From positions 62,001 to 126,000 of the forward strand of contig CAIJOA010000014.1 in the NCBI GenBank assembly GCA_903822185.1: a stretch of 64,000 nucleotides of DNA, read 5' to 3'. The translations under genes were made by a program, and so were the position numbers. The first letter of the stretch is position 1; each line of letters begins with the position of its first letter. This document shows, piece by piece, positions 43,106 through 51,873 of this stretch. Source of the DNA: an uncultured Rhodospirillales bacterium. Its GTDB lineage: Bacteria > Pseudomonadota > Alphaproteobacteria > ATCC43930 > CGMCC-115725. The notes beneath the pieces are model-generated. The model worked only from the letters and a program-made list of their open reading frames with translations. It made no database searches and had not been told where the DNA came from.

Positions 43106-44026
43106 TCAGGGAGTAGCCGGCGCGGCAGGGCGCAGCTCGCCGATTTCTTTGGTCAATTGACCGAGGACGCGTTCCAGCCGCGGTGCCAGTGTCTCGGAAC
43201 GGCGAATCATCTGCAGCGGAATACGCGGCGCGCCGGCTAATTTGACGGCCGACAGCAGCCCGTGGGCCAGCTCATATTCGGCGATGACGCGCGGGGCGAG
43301 GGCGAGGCCCGTTCCGGCCCGCACCATGTATTTAAGCGATTCCAGATCGTCGCAATCGGCGGCGATCTCGGGCACCAGGTCGCGGTCGGCGAACAGCGCC
43401 AGCACCGTCCGGCCGTACCCCAGCCGCGGCTCGTTGACGATCAGCGGATGACGGCATAATTCGGCGAGATCGACCGGCTCGCGCCGTTTGGCGAAGGGGT
43501 GGGACGGTGCCGTCAAAAGGACGATTTCGGACTGGGCGATTTCGATCCGGCTCGTCTTGTCGGCGGCTGTTTTGACGTCCGCCTCGAAAATAAGGCCCAG
43601 ATCGAGCCGCTGCTGATGGACGAGGCGCAGGATACGCCGGGTCGTCGCCGTGATGATTTCGGCGCTGATCTTGACCGTGCTCTTGCCCAGGACGCGGGTG
43701 ATTCGGGGCATCATGGTCTGGGCGAGCCCGGAATTGACGCCGATCCGGATCGTCGCCCCCGGCTTGCCGCGTAATTCCCGGGCGAGATCCTTGAGAGCGG
43801 AGAAGCCATCCACGACGGTCGTCACCGATTCGAGGAACGCCTGGCCGTTGGCGCTGGCCTCGACGCCGCGGCTGTTGCGATAGAACAGGCTGAAGCCAAG
43901 CTCTTCTTCTAAAAGGCGAATTTGCTCGGAAAGCGAGGGCTGGGACACGCCCATTTTGACCGCCGCGCGGCTAAAGCTGCGCTCGTGCCACACCGCATGC
44001 GCGTAACGCAGCTGCCGGTCATTCAT
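43106..44026 (-). CDS. LysR-family transcriptional regulator
   Basis: A 306-residue LysR regulator. The winged helix-turn-helix spans residues about 1-60 (RSFSRAAVKMGVSQPSLSEQ, IRLLEEELGFSLFYR). The effector domain runs from about 90 (GATIRIGVNSGLAQTMMPRI). It is transcribed away from the LigA/LigB-like operon, and the 150-base gap holds a perfect ATAGG-N5-CCTAT palindrome. It most likely controls the operon at 44177-52568 in response to an imported aromatic or related acid. Confidence 0.9.
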   Translation of the reverse strand: MNDRQLRYAHAVWHERSFSRAAVKMGVSQPSLSEQIRLLEEELGFSLFYRNSRGVEASANGQAFLESVTTVVDGFSALKDLARELRGKPGATIRIGVNSGLAQTMMPRITRVLGKSTVKISAEIITATTRRILRLVHQQRLDLGLIFEADVKTAADKTSRIEIAQSEIVLLTAPSHPFAKRREPVDLAELCRHPLIVNEPRLGYGRTVLALFADRDLVPEIAADCDDLESLKYMVRAGTGLALAPRVIAEYELAHGLLSAVKLAGAPRIPLQMIRRSETLAPRLERVLGQLTKEIGELRPAAPATP

Positions 44027-44062
44027 CGTGTGAGCCTACCCCAACCCGTCCGAATTGAAGTT

Positions 44063-44077
44063 ATAGGTAATTCCTAT
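44063..44077. promoter_or_regulatory. LysR-type operator (T-N11-A palindrome)
   Basis: ATAGG-TAATT-CCTAT is a perfect 5-bp inverted repeat with a 5-base centre and contains T-N11-A (T44064, A44076). It lies 36 bases upstream of the LysR start and about 100 bases upstream of the LigA-like start, where a LysR recognition site is expected. A weak promoter pair downstream (TTGAAG at 44077-44082, TAGCTT at 44099-44104) is possible. Confidence 0.65.
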
Positions 44078-44176
44078 TGAAGCATCCCGAAATTTTCCTA
44101 GCTTCCGCATCGCAACGCAACATAATTGAAAGACGCGCTGGCCGTAGCCAGCAAGCGCAAGGGGAACCGAAGGCTC

Positions 44177-44497
44177 ATGTCCGATTACGAGCTCAACCGC
44201 GCCATCCACCATATCTATACCCATCGCGATCTGACGATGGCGTTCCGCGACGGCAACTATGCCGAGCTCGACAATTACAAATTGACCGGGGAAGAGCATA
44301 AGGCGCTCTCGACCCGGGATTTCCCGAAATTATGGGCGCTGCACGTTCATCCGGTGCTGCTGTTCCATCTTTCGGCGGTGCTCAATTCGCGCGAATGGTA
44401 TCTCGAGAACGTCGTGCCGCACATCAAGGATGTGCCCAATAAATTCTACGATTATTACCATCCGCGCGGTGGCGGCGGAGAGATGAAGCAGGCCTGA
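44177..44497 (+). CDS. LigA-like small subunit of a LigAB-type extradiol dioxygenase
   Basis: A 106-residue helical protein with the LigA-subunit look (MSDYELNRAIHHIYTHRDLT, FRDGNYAELDNYKLTGEEHK, LWALHVHPVLLFHLSAVL). In protocatechuate 4,5-dioxygenase the LigA subunit caps the LigB active site. The start at 44177 has GAAGG before it. The LigB-like partner is not next to it: an ABC permease gene intervenes. It is the first gene of the LysR-flanked operon. Confidence 0.78.
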   Translation: MSDYELNRAIHHIYTHRDLTMAFRDGNYAELDNYKLTGEEHKALSTRDFPKLWALHVHPVLLFHLSAVLNSREWYLENVVPHIKDVPNKFYDYYHPRGGGGEMKQA

Positions 44498-44501
44498 CAG
44501 C

Positions 44502-45329
44502 ATGGCGGCGCAAGAGGATAGGGCAGTAACCCCGATCACCCAGCGCCGACCGCGCATCGGTCCGCGCCTGTCGCATGTTCATCTGAATGTGTGGCGCTCG
44601 CTGGTCTTCGTTTTGCTGATCGCCTTCTGGTGGCTGATGGCGGTCTTCGCCGGCCAGAACTTCCTGCCGACGCCGTGGCAGACCCTCCAAGCCAGCTTCC
44701 AAGTCATCGGCGACGGCACCGTGCCGCGCGCCACCCTCGATACCGTGATGGTTTTCCTCGCCGGCTTCATCGCCGCCGCCGCCTTCGCTATTCCGTTCGG
44801 GCTGTTGATGGGCGGGTTCCGTGTCTTCGGCGCGACCCTCGAAGGCTATGTCAACGCGCTCTCGGCGATGCCGCGTGTCTCCTTCATTCCGATCATTATC
44901 GTTTTTCTCGGCCTCGGCTATGAGGCCAAGATTTTCATCGTCTTCATCGGCGCGGTGATGCCGATCCTCATCAATACCTATGCCGGCGTTCTCAACTGCG
45001 ATGGCGAGCTGGTCGAGATGGCCCGTTCCGCCGGTGCGAAAGATACGCAGATCTTCCGTAAGATCATGCTGCCTGGTGCGTTGCCTTACATCACCGCCGG
45101 TCTGCGCGTTGGCGCTTCGCTGGCGCTCATCAATACCGTGGTTGCCGAACTTTATACCGCGGTCAAAGGCCTCGGCGGGCTGTTGTCGGTCTATGGCAAC
45201 AGCTTCCGCATGGCGCCTTACTTCGTCGTCGTCTGCGTGCTCGCCCTCATCGGCGTCGCCGTGATGCAGTCCTTAAAGCTCCTCGAACGCCGCATGGATC
45301 ATTGGCGGTATCGCGGCGAGCGTTTCTGA
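44502..45329 (+). CDS. ABC transporter permease, NitT/TauT/SsuC type
   Basis: A 275-residue inner-membrane permease with about six helices. The EAA loop is visible as LVEMARSAGAKDTQIFRKIM followed by LPGALPYITAGLRVG, typical of the SsuC/TauC family. It starts 4 bases after the LigA-like stop and ends 16 bases before the LigB-like gene. With the binding protein at 46206 and ATPase at 47228 it forms a complete importer. Confidence 0.92.
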   Translation: MAAQEDRAVTPITQRRPRIGPRLSHVHLNVWRSLVFVLLIAFWWLMAVFAGQNFLPTPWQTLQASFQVIGDGTVPRATLDTVMVFLAGFIAAAAFAIPFGLLMGGFRVFGATLEGYVNALSAMPRVSFIPIIIVFLGLGYEAKIFIVFIGAVMPILINTYAGVLNCDGELVEMARSAGAKDTQIFRKIMLPGALPYITAGLRVGASLALINTVVAELYTAVKGLGGLLSVYGNSFRMAPYFVVVCVLALIGVAVMQSLKLLERRMDHWRYRGERF

Positions 45330-45345
45330 TTAGTTGGAGAATTAA

Positions 45346-46179
45346 ATGGCTACCATCGTTTCCGCGATCGCCTCGACCCATAACCCGCGCATCTTCTGGA
45401 ATCGCGATCAGGCCGATCCGACCGATCTCGCCGGGCTTTACGCGACCTTCGACAAGGTGCGCGGCATGCTGGCCGAAACGAAGCCCGACCTGATCGTCGG
45501 CGTCGCGAACGATCATCTCGATAATTTCTTCTTCGACAATCTGCCGACCTTTGCCGTCGGCACGGGGCCGGTCGCCGAAGGTCCGTTCTGGTACGAGACC
45601 GAGGTGATGAACCTGCCGCGCTATCGCGCCAACGTGCATCAAGGCCTTGCCAATCATCTTCTGCGCCAGGGCATCGATCAGGGCATTCAATTCTCGCAGG
45701 TCCATGACTTCAAGATCGATCACGCTTTCACCGTGCCGCTGTCCTTCGTGCGGCCCGAGGAAGATCTGCCGATGGTGCCGATCATGACCAATGCGTTCGG
45801 CTATCCGATTCCGCCGAACGACCGCTGGTATCAACTGGGTCAGTTCCTGCGCCGCTCGATTGAGGCATGGCCGGGCAACGAACGCGTCGTCGTCATCGGC
45901 TCGTTCAACATGACGGTCGAAGTCGGCGGCCCCAAGATGGGCAATTACAATTTCGATCTGCAGCGCTGGATGCTGGATCAGATGCGCGCCGGCAATCGCG
46001 ACGACATCCTCAAGACCCTCACCGTGCCGCGCCTCATCGAGGAAGGAAATTCCACCTCGGAATTCCTCAATTACGTGACGATGCTGGGCGTGGTCGAAAC
46101 CACCAAGCCGACCTTCATCGAACACAAGCCGGTCAAGGGCGTGGGCACATGCCCCGTCGCATTCTGGAACCTCACCTGA
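45346..46179 (+). CDS. LigB-like class III extradiol dioxygenase homologue lacking the catalytic His
   Basis: A 277-residue LigB-fold protein. By my alignment from memory with LigB of protocatechuate 4,5-dioxygenase, the iron ligands are kept: His12 (IASTHNPRIF), His57 (ANDHLDNFF) and Glu239 (GNSTSEFLNYV). His126 of DHAFTVPL also matches. The catalytic His195 of LigB (GGMSHQLQGPRAG) aligns without gaps to Val191 (FNMTVEVGGPKMG). The protein should still bind Fe(II) but may not do normal proton transfer in ring opening. The ribosome-binding site GGAG is good. It stands between the ABC permease and binding-protein genes. Confidence 0.82.
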   Translation: MATIVSAIASTHNPRIFWNRDQADPTDLAGLYATFDKVRGMLAETKPDLIVGVANDHLDNFFFDNLPTFAVGTGPVAEGPFWYETEVMNLPRYRANVHQGLANHLLRQGIDQGIQFSQVHDFKIDHAFTVPLSFVRPEEDLPMVPIMTNAFGYPIPPNDRWYQLGQFLRRSIEAWPGNERVVVIGSFNMTVEVGGPKMGNYNFDLQRWMLDQMRAGNRDDILKTLTVPRLIEEGNSTSEFLNYVTMLGVVETTKPTFIEHKPVKGVGTCPVAFWNLT

Positions 46180-46205
46180 AGCCTCCTCCAACCAAGGACC
46201 AACGG

Positions 46206-47231
46206 ATGATCCGACATCTCGCGACTTATCTGAGCGCCGCCGCGATTGTTGCTGCGGCTGTCTCGGCACTTCCCGCCGATGCCGCCCCGTTCAAGCTGAT
46301 CGTCACCGAGACGGAAACGCCGTTGGTGCCTAACTCGGTGTCGGATCTTGCCATTCGCCTGGGCTACTACAAAAAGGCCGGCGTCGAAGTCGAACTCGTC
46401 CGCGTGCAGCAGACGCCGTCCGCGGTTGCCGCGTTGCGCGCCGGCGAAGGCGACATGGCCAATATCAGCATCGACACGGCGATCCAACTGATCGGCCGCG
46501 ACCAGATGAAGCTGAAAGGGGTGCTCTCGCCCGACAAGGCATTGCCGTTCCTTGTCGCGGTGAAAAAATCGATCACCGATCCGAAGTCCCTCGAAGGCAA
46601 GACCTTCGGTGTTGCCCGGGTCGGCAGCGCCGATTACACGCTGGCCCGCGTCGCGCTCGCCAAGCTGGGCGTCAATGTCGATAAGATTCAGTATCTCGCG
46701 GTCGGTCAGCCGCCGGTGCGGGCGCAATCGCTCGTTGCGGGTCAGATCGACGCGACCGCCGTTTCGATCGGCGTTTGGACCTCGATGCCGGATAAAAGCA
46801 GCGTCCGGGTGATGATGGATCAACCCAAGTTTTATGAACTCGCGCCGTTCGTGTCGAAACTCAACGTCGTCACCGAGGCGGTCGCCAAATCGAAGGCCAA
46901 GGAAATCGCCGCCGTCGTCAAAGGCGTCATCATGGCGTCGCGCGATTTCGCCAAAGACCCGAAAATCTGGGTCGATGCGATGGTGCAGGCTCGCCCGGAC
47001 ATTAAGCGTGAAGATCTCGAAGTCCTAGGCGAGGCCTATCGCAAAAGCTGGAGCGTCAATGGCGGCCTCAATCTCGAGGCGGTGAAATTCACCACCGACA
47101 CGATCTATCAAGGCCCCGACTTCAAAGACCTGCGCCGGGTCGAGCCGGCGGAATGGATCGACACCAGCTACATCGATGCGGTTCTGAAGGCAGACGGCAA
47201 GCAGAGCGACATGGACGAGACGGGTCGATGA
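46206..47231 (+). CDS. ABC transporter substrate-binding protein (NitT/TauT type)
   Basis: A 341-residue periplasmic protein. ATG 46206 follows AAGGACC and gives signal peptide HLATYLSAAAIVAAAVSALP to ADA-AP. The mature domain has SDLAIRLGYYKKAGVEVELV and SLEGKTFGVARVGSADYTLA, typical of TauA/SsuA relatives. Its stop overlaps the ATPase start by 4 bases (ATGA). The ligand is unknown; the operon content suggests an aromatic, amide or gamma-glutamyl compound. Confidence 0.9.
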   Translation: MIRHLATYLSAAAIVAAAVSALPADAAPFKLIVTETETPLVPNSVSDLAIRLGYYKKAGVEVELVRVQQTPSAVAALRAGEGDMANISIDTAIQLIGRDQMKLKGVLSPDKALPFLVAVKKSITDPKSLEGKTFGVARVGSADYTLARVALAKLGVNVDKIQYLAVGQPPVRAQSLVAGQIDATAVSIGVWTSMPDKSSVRVMMDQPKFYELAPFVSKLNVVTEAVAKSKAKEIAAVVKGVIMASRDFAKDPKIWVDAMVQARPDIKREDLEVLGEAYRKSWSVNGGLNLEAVKFTTDTIYQGPDFKDLRRVEPAEWIDTSYIDAVLKADGKQSDMDETGR

Positions 47232-48112
47232 TGGCTGACGGCGCGACGCTTCCCGCATCCACTTCGACTCTCGGCAACGAGGGCGGCATCGAGATTCGCA
47301 ATATCTCCAAGGCCTTCCGCCGCGCCAAGGAAACCGAGGGCGTACAGGCGCTGCAGGACGTCACGCTGACGATCAAGCCGAACACCTTCGTTTCGCTGGT
47401 GGGGCCCTCGGGCTGCGGCAAGACGACGTTGTTGCGGATGTTGAACGGTCTTATCACGCCGGACAGCGGTGAGATTCTCGTCGGCGGCAAGCCGCCGCGT
47501 CCCGGCCCGCATATGGGCTTCGTCTTTCAATCCTTTCGGCTGATGCCCTGGCGCACGATCCGCGAGAATGTTTCTTTCCCGTGCGAACTCAGCGGCATGA
47601 GCGATAAAGAACGCGCCGACCGCGCCGATCGCTATCTCGATATGGTCGGGCTGCGCCGCTTTGCCGATTCCTATCCCAACGAATTGTCGGGCGGCATGAA
47701 GCAGCGCGCCGCGCTGTGCCGTGCGCTGATCGCCGAACCGCATTACCTATTGATGGACGAGCCCTTTGCCGCCCTCGACGCGCAGACGCGCGAATTCATG
47801 CAGATCGAGTTGATGAAGATCTGGCAGCATCATAAAAGCATCGTCGTCTTCGTCACGCACAGCGTCGATGAGGCGGTGCTGCTGTCGGATCAGATCGTGC
47901 TGCTGCGCCCGCGTCCGGGGCAGGTGTCCGAAATTCTCGACGTCAACTTGCCGCATCCGCGCTGGGAATATGACGCGCGCGAAAAACGCGAATTCGTCGA
48001 GCTGCGCCATCATTTGTGGGAACGCATCAAGGCGATGGTCTCCGCCGATCCGCAATCGGAATTCTATATGCGCGGCGTCAAATCCGAAGCGGCGCAAGGC
48101 CCCATCGATTGA
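47228..48112 (+). CDS. ABC transporter ATP-binding protein (NitT/TauT type)
   Basis: A 294-residue ATPase. Walker A GPSGCGKTTLLRMLNGL, Q-loop GFVFQSFRLMPWRT, signature LSGGMKQRAALCRALI, Walker B YLLMDEPFAALDAQTRE and H-loop VFVTHSVDEAVLLSD are all intact. An N-terminal extension of about 25 residues precedes the domain. It starts within the stop codon of the binding-protein gene and its own stop overlaps the TTG start of the next gene by 4 bases, showing tight coupling. Confidence 0.95.
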   Translation: MMADGATLPASTSTLGNEGGIEIRNISKAFRRAKETEGVQALQDVTLTIKPNTFVSLVGPSGCGKTTLLRMLNGLITPDSGEILVGGKPPRPGPHMGFVFQSFRLMPWRTIRENVSFPCELSGMSDKERADRADRYLDMVGLRRFADSYPNELSGGMKQRAALCRALIAEPHYLLMDEPFAALDAQTREFMQIELMKIWQHHKSIVVFVTHSVDEAVLLSDQIVLLRPRPGQVSEILDVNLPHPRWEYDAREKREFVELRHHLWERIKAMVSADPQSEFYMRGVKSEAAQGPID

Positions 48113-49641
48113 CCACGCAAACCGCCGAAGGACGGAACGGCATCGTCGCCACCGGCCACGGCTTGGCAAGCGACGCTGCGCTGGCCGTGTTGCGGGACGG
48201 CGGCAACGCTGTCGATGCGGCGGCGACGGCGGCGCTCGTGCTGTCGGTAGTGTGTCCTTACGCCTGCACCATCGGCGGCGATCTTTACGCCATGGTCTTC
48301 GACCCAAAGACCGGCAAGACCGCCGGCCTTAACGCCACTGGCCTTTCGCCGCAGGCCGCGACACTCGATCGGTTCGCCAAGGGGATCCCCGGTACCGGCC
48401 CGCTCTCAGGGACGGTGCCGGGGATGTTACGCGGGCTCGACGATTTGGTGACGAAGTACGGCACGCGTTCGCTGGGCGCGTTGCTGCAACCGGCGATCAA
48501 GTTTGCCGCCGAAGGCTTTCCGGTTCATCGCCAGCTTGCCGCCAATACCAAAGACCGTGCCGAACTGTTGGCCAAGAACGATGCGGCGGCGGCGCTTTTC
48601 CTTCCGGGCGGTCAGTCCTTGAGCGAAGGCGCGGTCTTCGTGCAGCCGAACCTCGCCGATATCCTGCGTCTCATCGCGACAAAGGGCGTCGATGCTTTCT
48701 ACGCAGGCGAATTGCCGGCGCGCATGGCGGCAGCAAGCGCGAAGGCGGGCGGGCTGTTCACCGCCGACGATTTCGCCGCGCACTGTTCGCTGTGGCAGGA
48801 ACCGATCGGCGTGTCGTTCTATGGGCATGATGTTCTGACCATGCCGCCCAATTCCTTCGGCGCGACGCTGCTGTTTCAATTGCTGACGCTCGAAGGCGAA
48901 GCGATCGACAAGGTCGATACGAACAGTGCCGATTTCATCCTCAAAGGATACGAGGCGCGGCGCGCCGCTTATCGCGGCGCGGCAAAGCTGATCGCCGATC
49001 CACGTTTCAGCGAAGAAAAACTTCGCACGATTCTGAAAATGACCGAAGGCGCGCCCGCCGGCGGTGACATGCCGCCCGAGGCGCGTGACCGCTGCACTAC
49101 CTGCGCCGTCGTGATCGACCGCGACGGCATGGCGGTTTCTTTGATCGAAAGCGTCTCGGCGCCTTACGGCGCGGGTGTTGTGCTGGAAGGTACCGGGATT
49201 TTGCTCAACAACCGCATGGCCGGCTTCAACACCGATCCGGCCAGCGATAATTGCGTCGCGCCGATGAAGCGTCCGGCGAACACGCTGGCGCCCTGCATCG
49301 TCACCAAAAACGGCAAGCTGGTGATGAGCGTCGGCACGCCCGGCACCGTCGGCCAAACTTGCACCCTGGCGCAGTTTCTCGCGCGGGTACTGGCTTGCGG
49401 TGAGGACGCGGCCGATGCGGCGGGGGTGCCGCGCTGGTCGGTCGATTTCCAGGGCAAGCTGGTGGTCGAAGACACCATGGACGAAAAGCTACGTCACGCG
49501 GTGATTGCCGCCAATCCCGAGGCGCGGGCGATGCGCGAAGGCTGGATCAGCTTCGGCTCGATCAAGCTTGCCGCCGTTACCGCTGATGGGTTTCGCGGCG
49601 TTGCCGATCATCGCCGTGTCGCGACCACAGCAGGGTGGTAG
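48109..49641 (+). CDS. Gamma-glutamyltransferase-family (Ntn hydrolase) enzyme
   Basis: A 510-residue GGT-fold protein. The TTG at 48109 overlaps the ATPase stop (TTGA) and gives the family start GRNGIVATGHGLASDAALAV with VLRDGGNAVDAAAT. The autoproteolysis site and nucleophile are seen in DRCTTCAVVIDRDG, with Thr330 as probable nucleophile. The later APYGAGVVLEGTGILLNNRM is also typical. No signal peptide is present, so unlike E. coli GGT it should be cytoplasmic, acting on an imported substrate. It could remove a gamma-glutamyl group or act as a related acylase; the lid-loop sequence is short. Confidence 0.88.
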   Translation: MTTQTAEGRNGIVATGHGLASDAALAVLRDGGNAVDAAATAALVLSVVCPYACTIGGDLYAMVFDPKTGKTAGLNATGLSPQAATLDRFAKGIPGTGPLSGTVPGMLRGLDDLVTKYGTRSLGALLQPAIKFAAEGFPVHRQLAANTKDRAELLAKNDAAAALFLPGGQSLSEGAVFVQPNLADILRLIATKGVDAFYAGELPARMAAASAKAGGLFTADDFAAHCSLWQEPIGVSFYGHDVLTMPPNSFGATLLFQLLTLEGEAIDKVDTNSADFILKGYEARRAAYRGAAKLIADPRFSEEKLRTILKMTEGAPAGGDMPPEARDRCTTCAVVIDRDGMAVSLIESVSAPYGAGVVLEGTGILLNNRMAGFNTDPASDNCVAPMKRPANTLAPCIVTKNGKLVMSVGTPGTVGQTCTLAQFLARVLACGEDAADAAGVPRWSVDFQGKLVVEDTMDEKLRHAVIAANPEARAMREGWISFGSIKLAAVTADGFRGVADHRRVATTAGW

Positions 49642-49769
49642 GCGTCATGCAATCACCCGCTCGTATAACCGCAGCTTATGCGGCCATCCGGAATTCCTTT
49701 TTGCCTACGCGCGATGCCGTCTCTAGCATCATCGGCAAGAATCACACGATAGAGACATAGGAGAGTTCG

Positions 49770-50954
49770 ATGCGTAACGGCTATCGGGTCATCGACGTGG
49801 ACGCCCATGTCACACCGTCCCTCGAAGTGTTGCACCGCTATGCAAGTCAGGCGGCCAAGGATCGCTGGAGCGAGCTTGACCCCTATATCCGCGAAATGAA
49901 TTCGCCCGCCGGCCGCGGTCATCCGATCGGCCCCTGGCACACGATCAAAGTGAACCCGATCCCCTACAACCGCGTCGCGGGCCAAAAGGCCGGTGCGGAA
50001 AAGATCGAGAAGGGCGGCGCCGGCGCCGTCGAAGGCCGCGTCGTCAATATCTCGAAAGAGGTTTGTCACGAGCGCATCCAGCACGATAACCCGCATGGCC
50101 GCCTCGAAGACATGACGGTCGAAGGCGTCGATGTGAACGTGCTGATCCCCGGCACCTGGGCCCCGGCGTCGAGCGCGCTCGACCCGGCGATCACCACCGG
50201 CCTCTATGATGCCTATCACACCTATATGCGCGACTTCTGCAGCGCCGATGTCAGCCGCCTCAAAGGCCTCTTCCTTGCGCCCGGCAAGAACATCCCCTGG
50301 GCGGTCGAACAGTTGAAGAAGATCGGCGGCGACAGTTGGATCTCCTGCGTCTGGCCGTCGCTGCCCGAAGGCATGCCGATCGACGATCCCGATCTGGAAC
50401 CGCTCTGGGCGGTGATGAACGATCTGCATCTGCCGATCATGCATCACAGCTTCTTCTACGAGCCGCCGTACTTTCCCGGCTATCGCGACATCTGGGGCAA
50501 TTCGGCGATCGCCCGCACCGCGGCGCATCCGTGGGGCGCGCAACGCTCGCTCGCCTACATCATCTGCGGCGGCATCCTCGACCGCTATCCGAACATCAAG
50601 GTCGGCTATTCCGAAACCGGTCATGGCTGGCTGCCGAACTGGCTGCTGCGTCTCGACAGCCAGGTTCATTACGTCAAAGGCGTGATCCCCAAGCTGAAAT
50701 ATTTGCCCAGCGAATATGCCAAGCAGGGCCGTGTCGCTGTCTGCATCGAAGCGCATGAGGGCCCGCTGATGACCAAGGCGGTGATGGACATCTTGGGTGA
50801 GCAATGCTTGATGTACGCCTCGGACTTCCCGCATCCGGAAAGCGCCTGGCCGCATTCGGTGGATAATGTCCTCAAATGGGATAACATCCTGGCGCCGGGC
50901 GCGATGAAAAAACTTCTCGCCACCAACGCTGATGCCTATCTGCGGATGAGCTAA
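49770..50954 (+). CDS. Amidohydrolase 2 (ACMSD-like) family protein
   Basis: A 394-residue TIM-barrel metal hydrolase. The first motif is YRVIDVDAHVTPS (D-x-D-x-H in place of H-x-H, a common variant). Further ligands are HHSFFYEPP and the terminal MYASDFPHPESAWP (Asp). It has a good ribosome-binding site (AGGAGAG) and lies 128 bases after the GGT-like gene. Family members are decarboxylases or hydrolases of ring-cleavage products. It probably acts on an intermediate of the module. Confidence 0.85.
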   Translation: MRNGYRVIDVDAHVTPSLEVLHRYASQAAKDRWSELDPYIREMNSPAGRGHPIGPWHTIKVNPIPYNRVAGQKAGAEKIEKGGAGAVEGRVVNISKEVCHERIQHDNPHGRLEDMTVEGVDVNVLIPGTWAPASSALDPAITTGLYDAYHTYMRDFCSADVSRLKGLFLAPGKNIPWAVEQLKKIGGDSWISCVWPSLPEGMPIDDPDLEPLWAVMNDLHLPIMHHSFFYEPPYFPGYRDIWGNSAIARTAAHPWGAQRSLAYIICGGILDRYPNIKVGYSETGHGWLPNWLLRLDSQVHYVKGVIPKLKYLPSEYAKQGRVAVCIEAHEGPLMTKAVMDILGEQCLMYASDFPHPESAWPHSVDNVLKWDNILAPGAMKKLLATNADAYLRMS

Positions 50955-50970
50955 AGCGTCTCTCTCAATG

Positions 50971-51034
50971 CGTCATCCCCGCGAAAGCGGGGATCCATGC
51001 CCGCCGCTGGATTCCCGCTTGCGCGGGAATGACG
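50971..51034. repeat. REP-like palindromic element
   Basis: Two hairpins, TCCCCGC-GAAA-GCGGGGA and TTCCCGC-TTGC-GCGGGAA, are enclosed by CGTCAT (50971-50976) and ATGACG (51029-51034), so the whole 64 bases fold as a cloverleaf-like palindrome. Elements of the form CGTCATCCCCGC...GCGGGAATGACG are common between genes in many proteobacteria. The right end abuts a possible start of the next gene, which is why I chose a start further in. Confidence 0.8.
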
Positions 51035-51055
51035 ATGAAGAAGGAACGACCGCCG

Positions 51056-51493
51056 ATGCTGGATTTCGAGCAAGCGATGAAAATCCTCGAGACGGCGAAA
51101 TCCATCGGTCGATCCCGCGGTATCGAATGTTCGGTCGCGATCCATGACGCCGCCGGCCATCCCGTTCTTGTCGCACGCGGCAAGGCCGATTCCTGGCACG
51201 GTCCCTATATGGCGATGGGCAAGGCGCGCCTCGCCGCCGCCTTCAAGAAATCCACCGCCAAGCTGATCGAGCAGTGGAAAGACCGGCCGCTCTATCCGAT
51301 GAGCCTGACCGAAATCATCCCCGGCGGCGTCACCCTTAATCCCGGCGGCGTGCCGCTGTTCGAGAACGGCGTCTGCATCGGCGCGATCGGCGTCGGCGGC
51401 TCCTCGCCCGAGGGCGATCACGCCGTCGCGCGCCAGACGGTCGAGACGCTGGGCATGCACAAGCCCGGTACCGGCAAGGACAAATCCCCATGA
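51056..51493 (+). CDS. GlcG/HbpS-family (DUF336) protein
   Basis: A 145-residue protein of the GlcG/HbpS fold (FEQAMKILETAKSIGRSRGI, VAIHDAAGHPVLVARGKADS and GGVPLFENGVCIGAIGVGGS). Members bind haem or act with glycolate or aromatic pathways; many are cofactor-binding accessory proteins with no proven reaction. The ATG at 51056 follows AAGGAACG; starts at 51029 or 51035 lie on or next to the REP element. Its stop overlaps the RidA start (ATGA). Confidence 0.85.
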   Translation: MLDFEQAMKILETAKSIGRSRGIECSVAIHDAAGHPVLVARGKADSWHGPYMAMGKARLAAAFKKSTAKLIEQWKDRPLYPMSLTEIIPGGVTLNPGGVPLFENGVCIGAIGVGGSSPEGDHAVARQTVETLGMHKPGTGKDKSP

Positions 51494-51873
51494 GCAAGAA
51501 GCAGGCGATCCGCACCGACAAGGCGCCGACGCCGTCGGGCCCGTTTAATCAGGCGATCCGTATCGGCAACATGGTCTTCACCTCGGGCCAGGCCGGGCGC
51601 AATCGCGAAACCGGCGTGATGGGCGACATCCACGATCAGGCGCGGCGCTGCCTCGGCAATCTCGCCGCCATACTCGACGCGTCAGGCGCCTCGCTCGCCG
51701 ATGTCGTGAAGGTGACGGTGTTCTTGCGCAACGCCGCCGACTGGAAAGGCTTCAACGAGGAATATGTGAAATTGATGCCGGAACCGCTGCCGGCGCGCAC
51801 TTCGGCCATCGTCGATTTGAAATCACCTGATATGCTGTGCGAAGTCGAATGCATCGCGGTGATCCAGGAATGA
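51490..51873 (+). CDS. RidA-family (YjgF) enamine/imine deaminase
   Basis: A 127-residue RidA protein. PSGPFNQAIRIGNMVFTSGQ at the start and the active-site Arg in PLPARTSAIVDLKS and Glu near the end (CEVECIAVIQE) are conserved. RidA relatives hydrolyse reactive imines or enamines; those in catabolic operons often deaminate aminoacrylate-like ring products. It overlaps both neighbours by 4 bases. Confidence 0.92.
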   Translation: MSKKQAIRTDKAPTPSGPFNQAIRIGNMVFTSGQAGRNRETGVMGDIHDQARRCLGNLAAILDASGASLADVVKVTVFLRNAADWKGFNEEYVKLMPEPLPARTSAIVDLKSPDMLCEVECIAVIQE

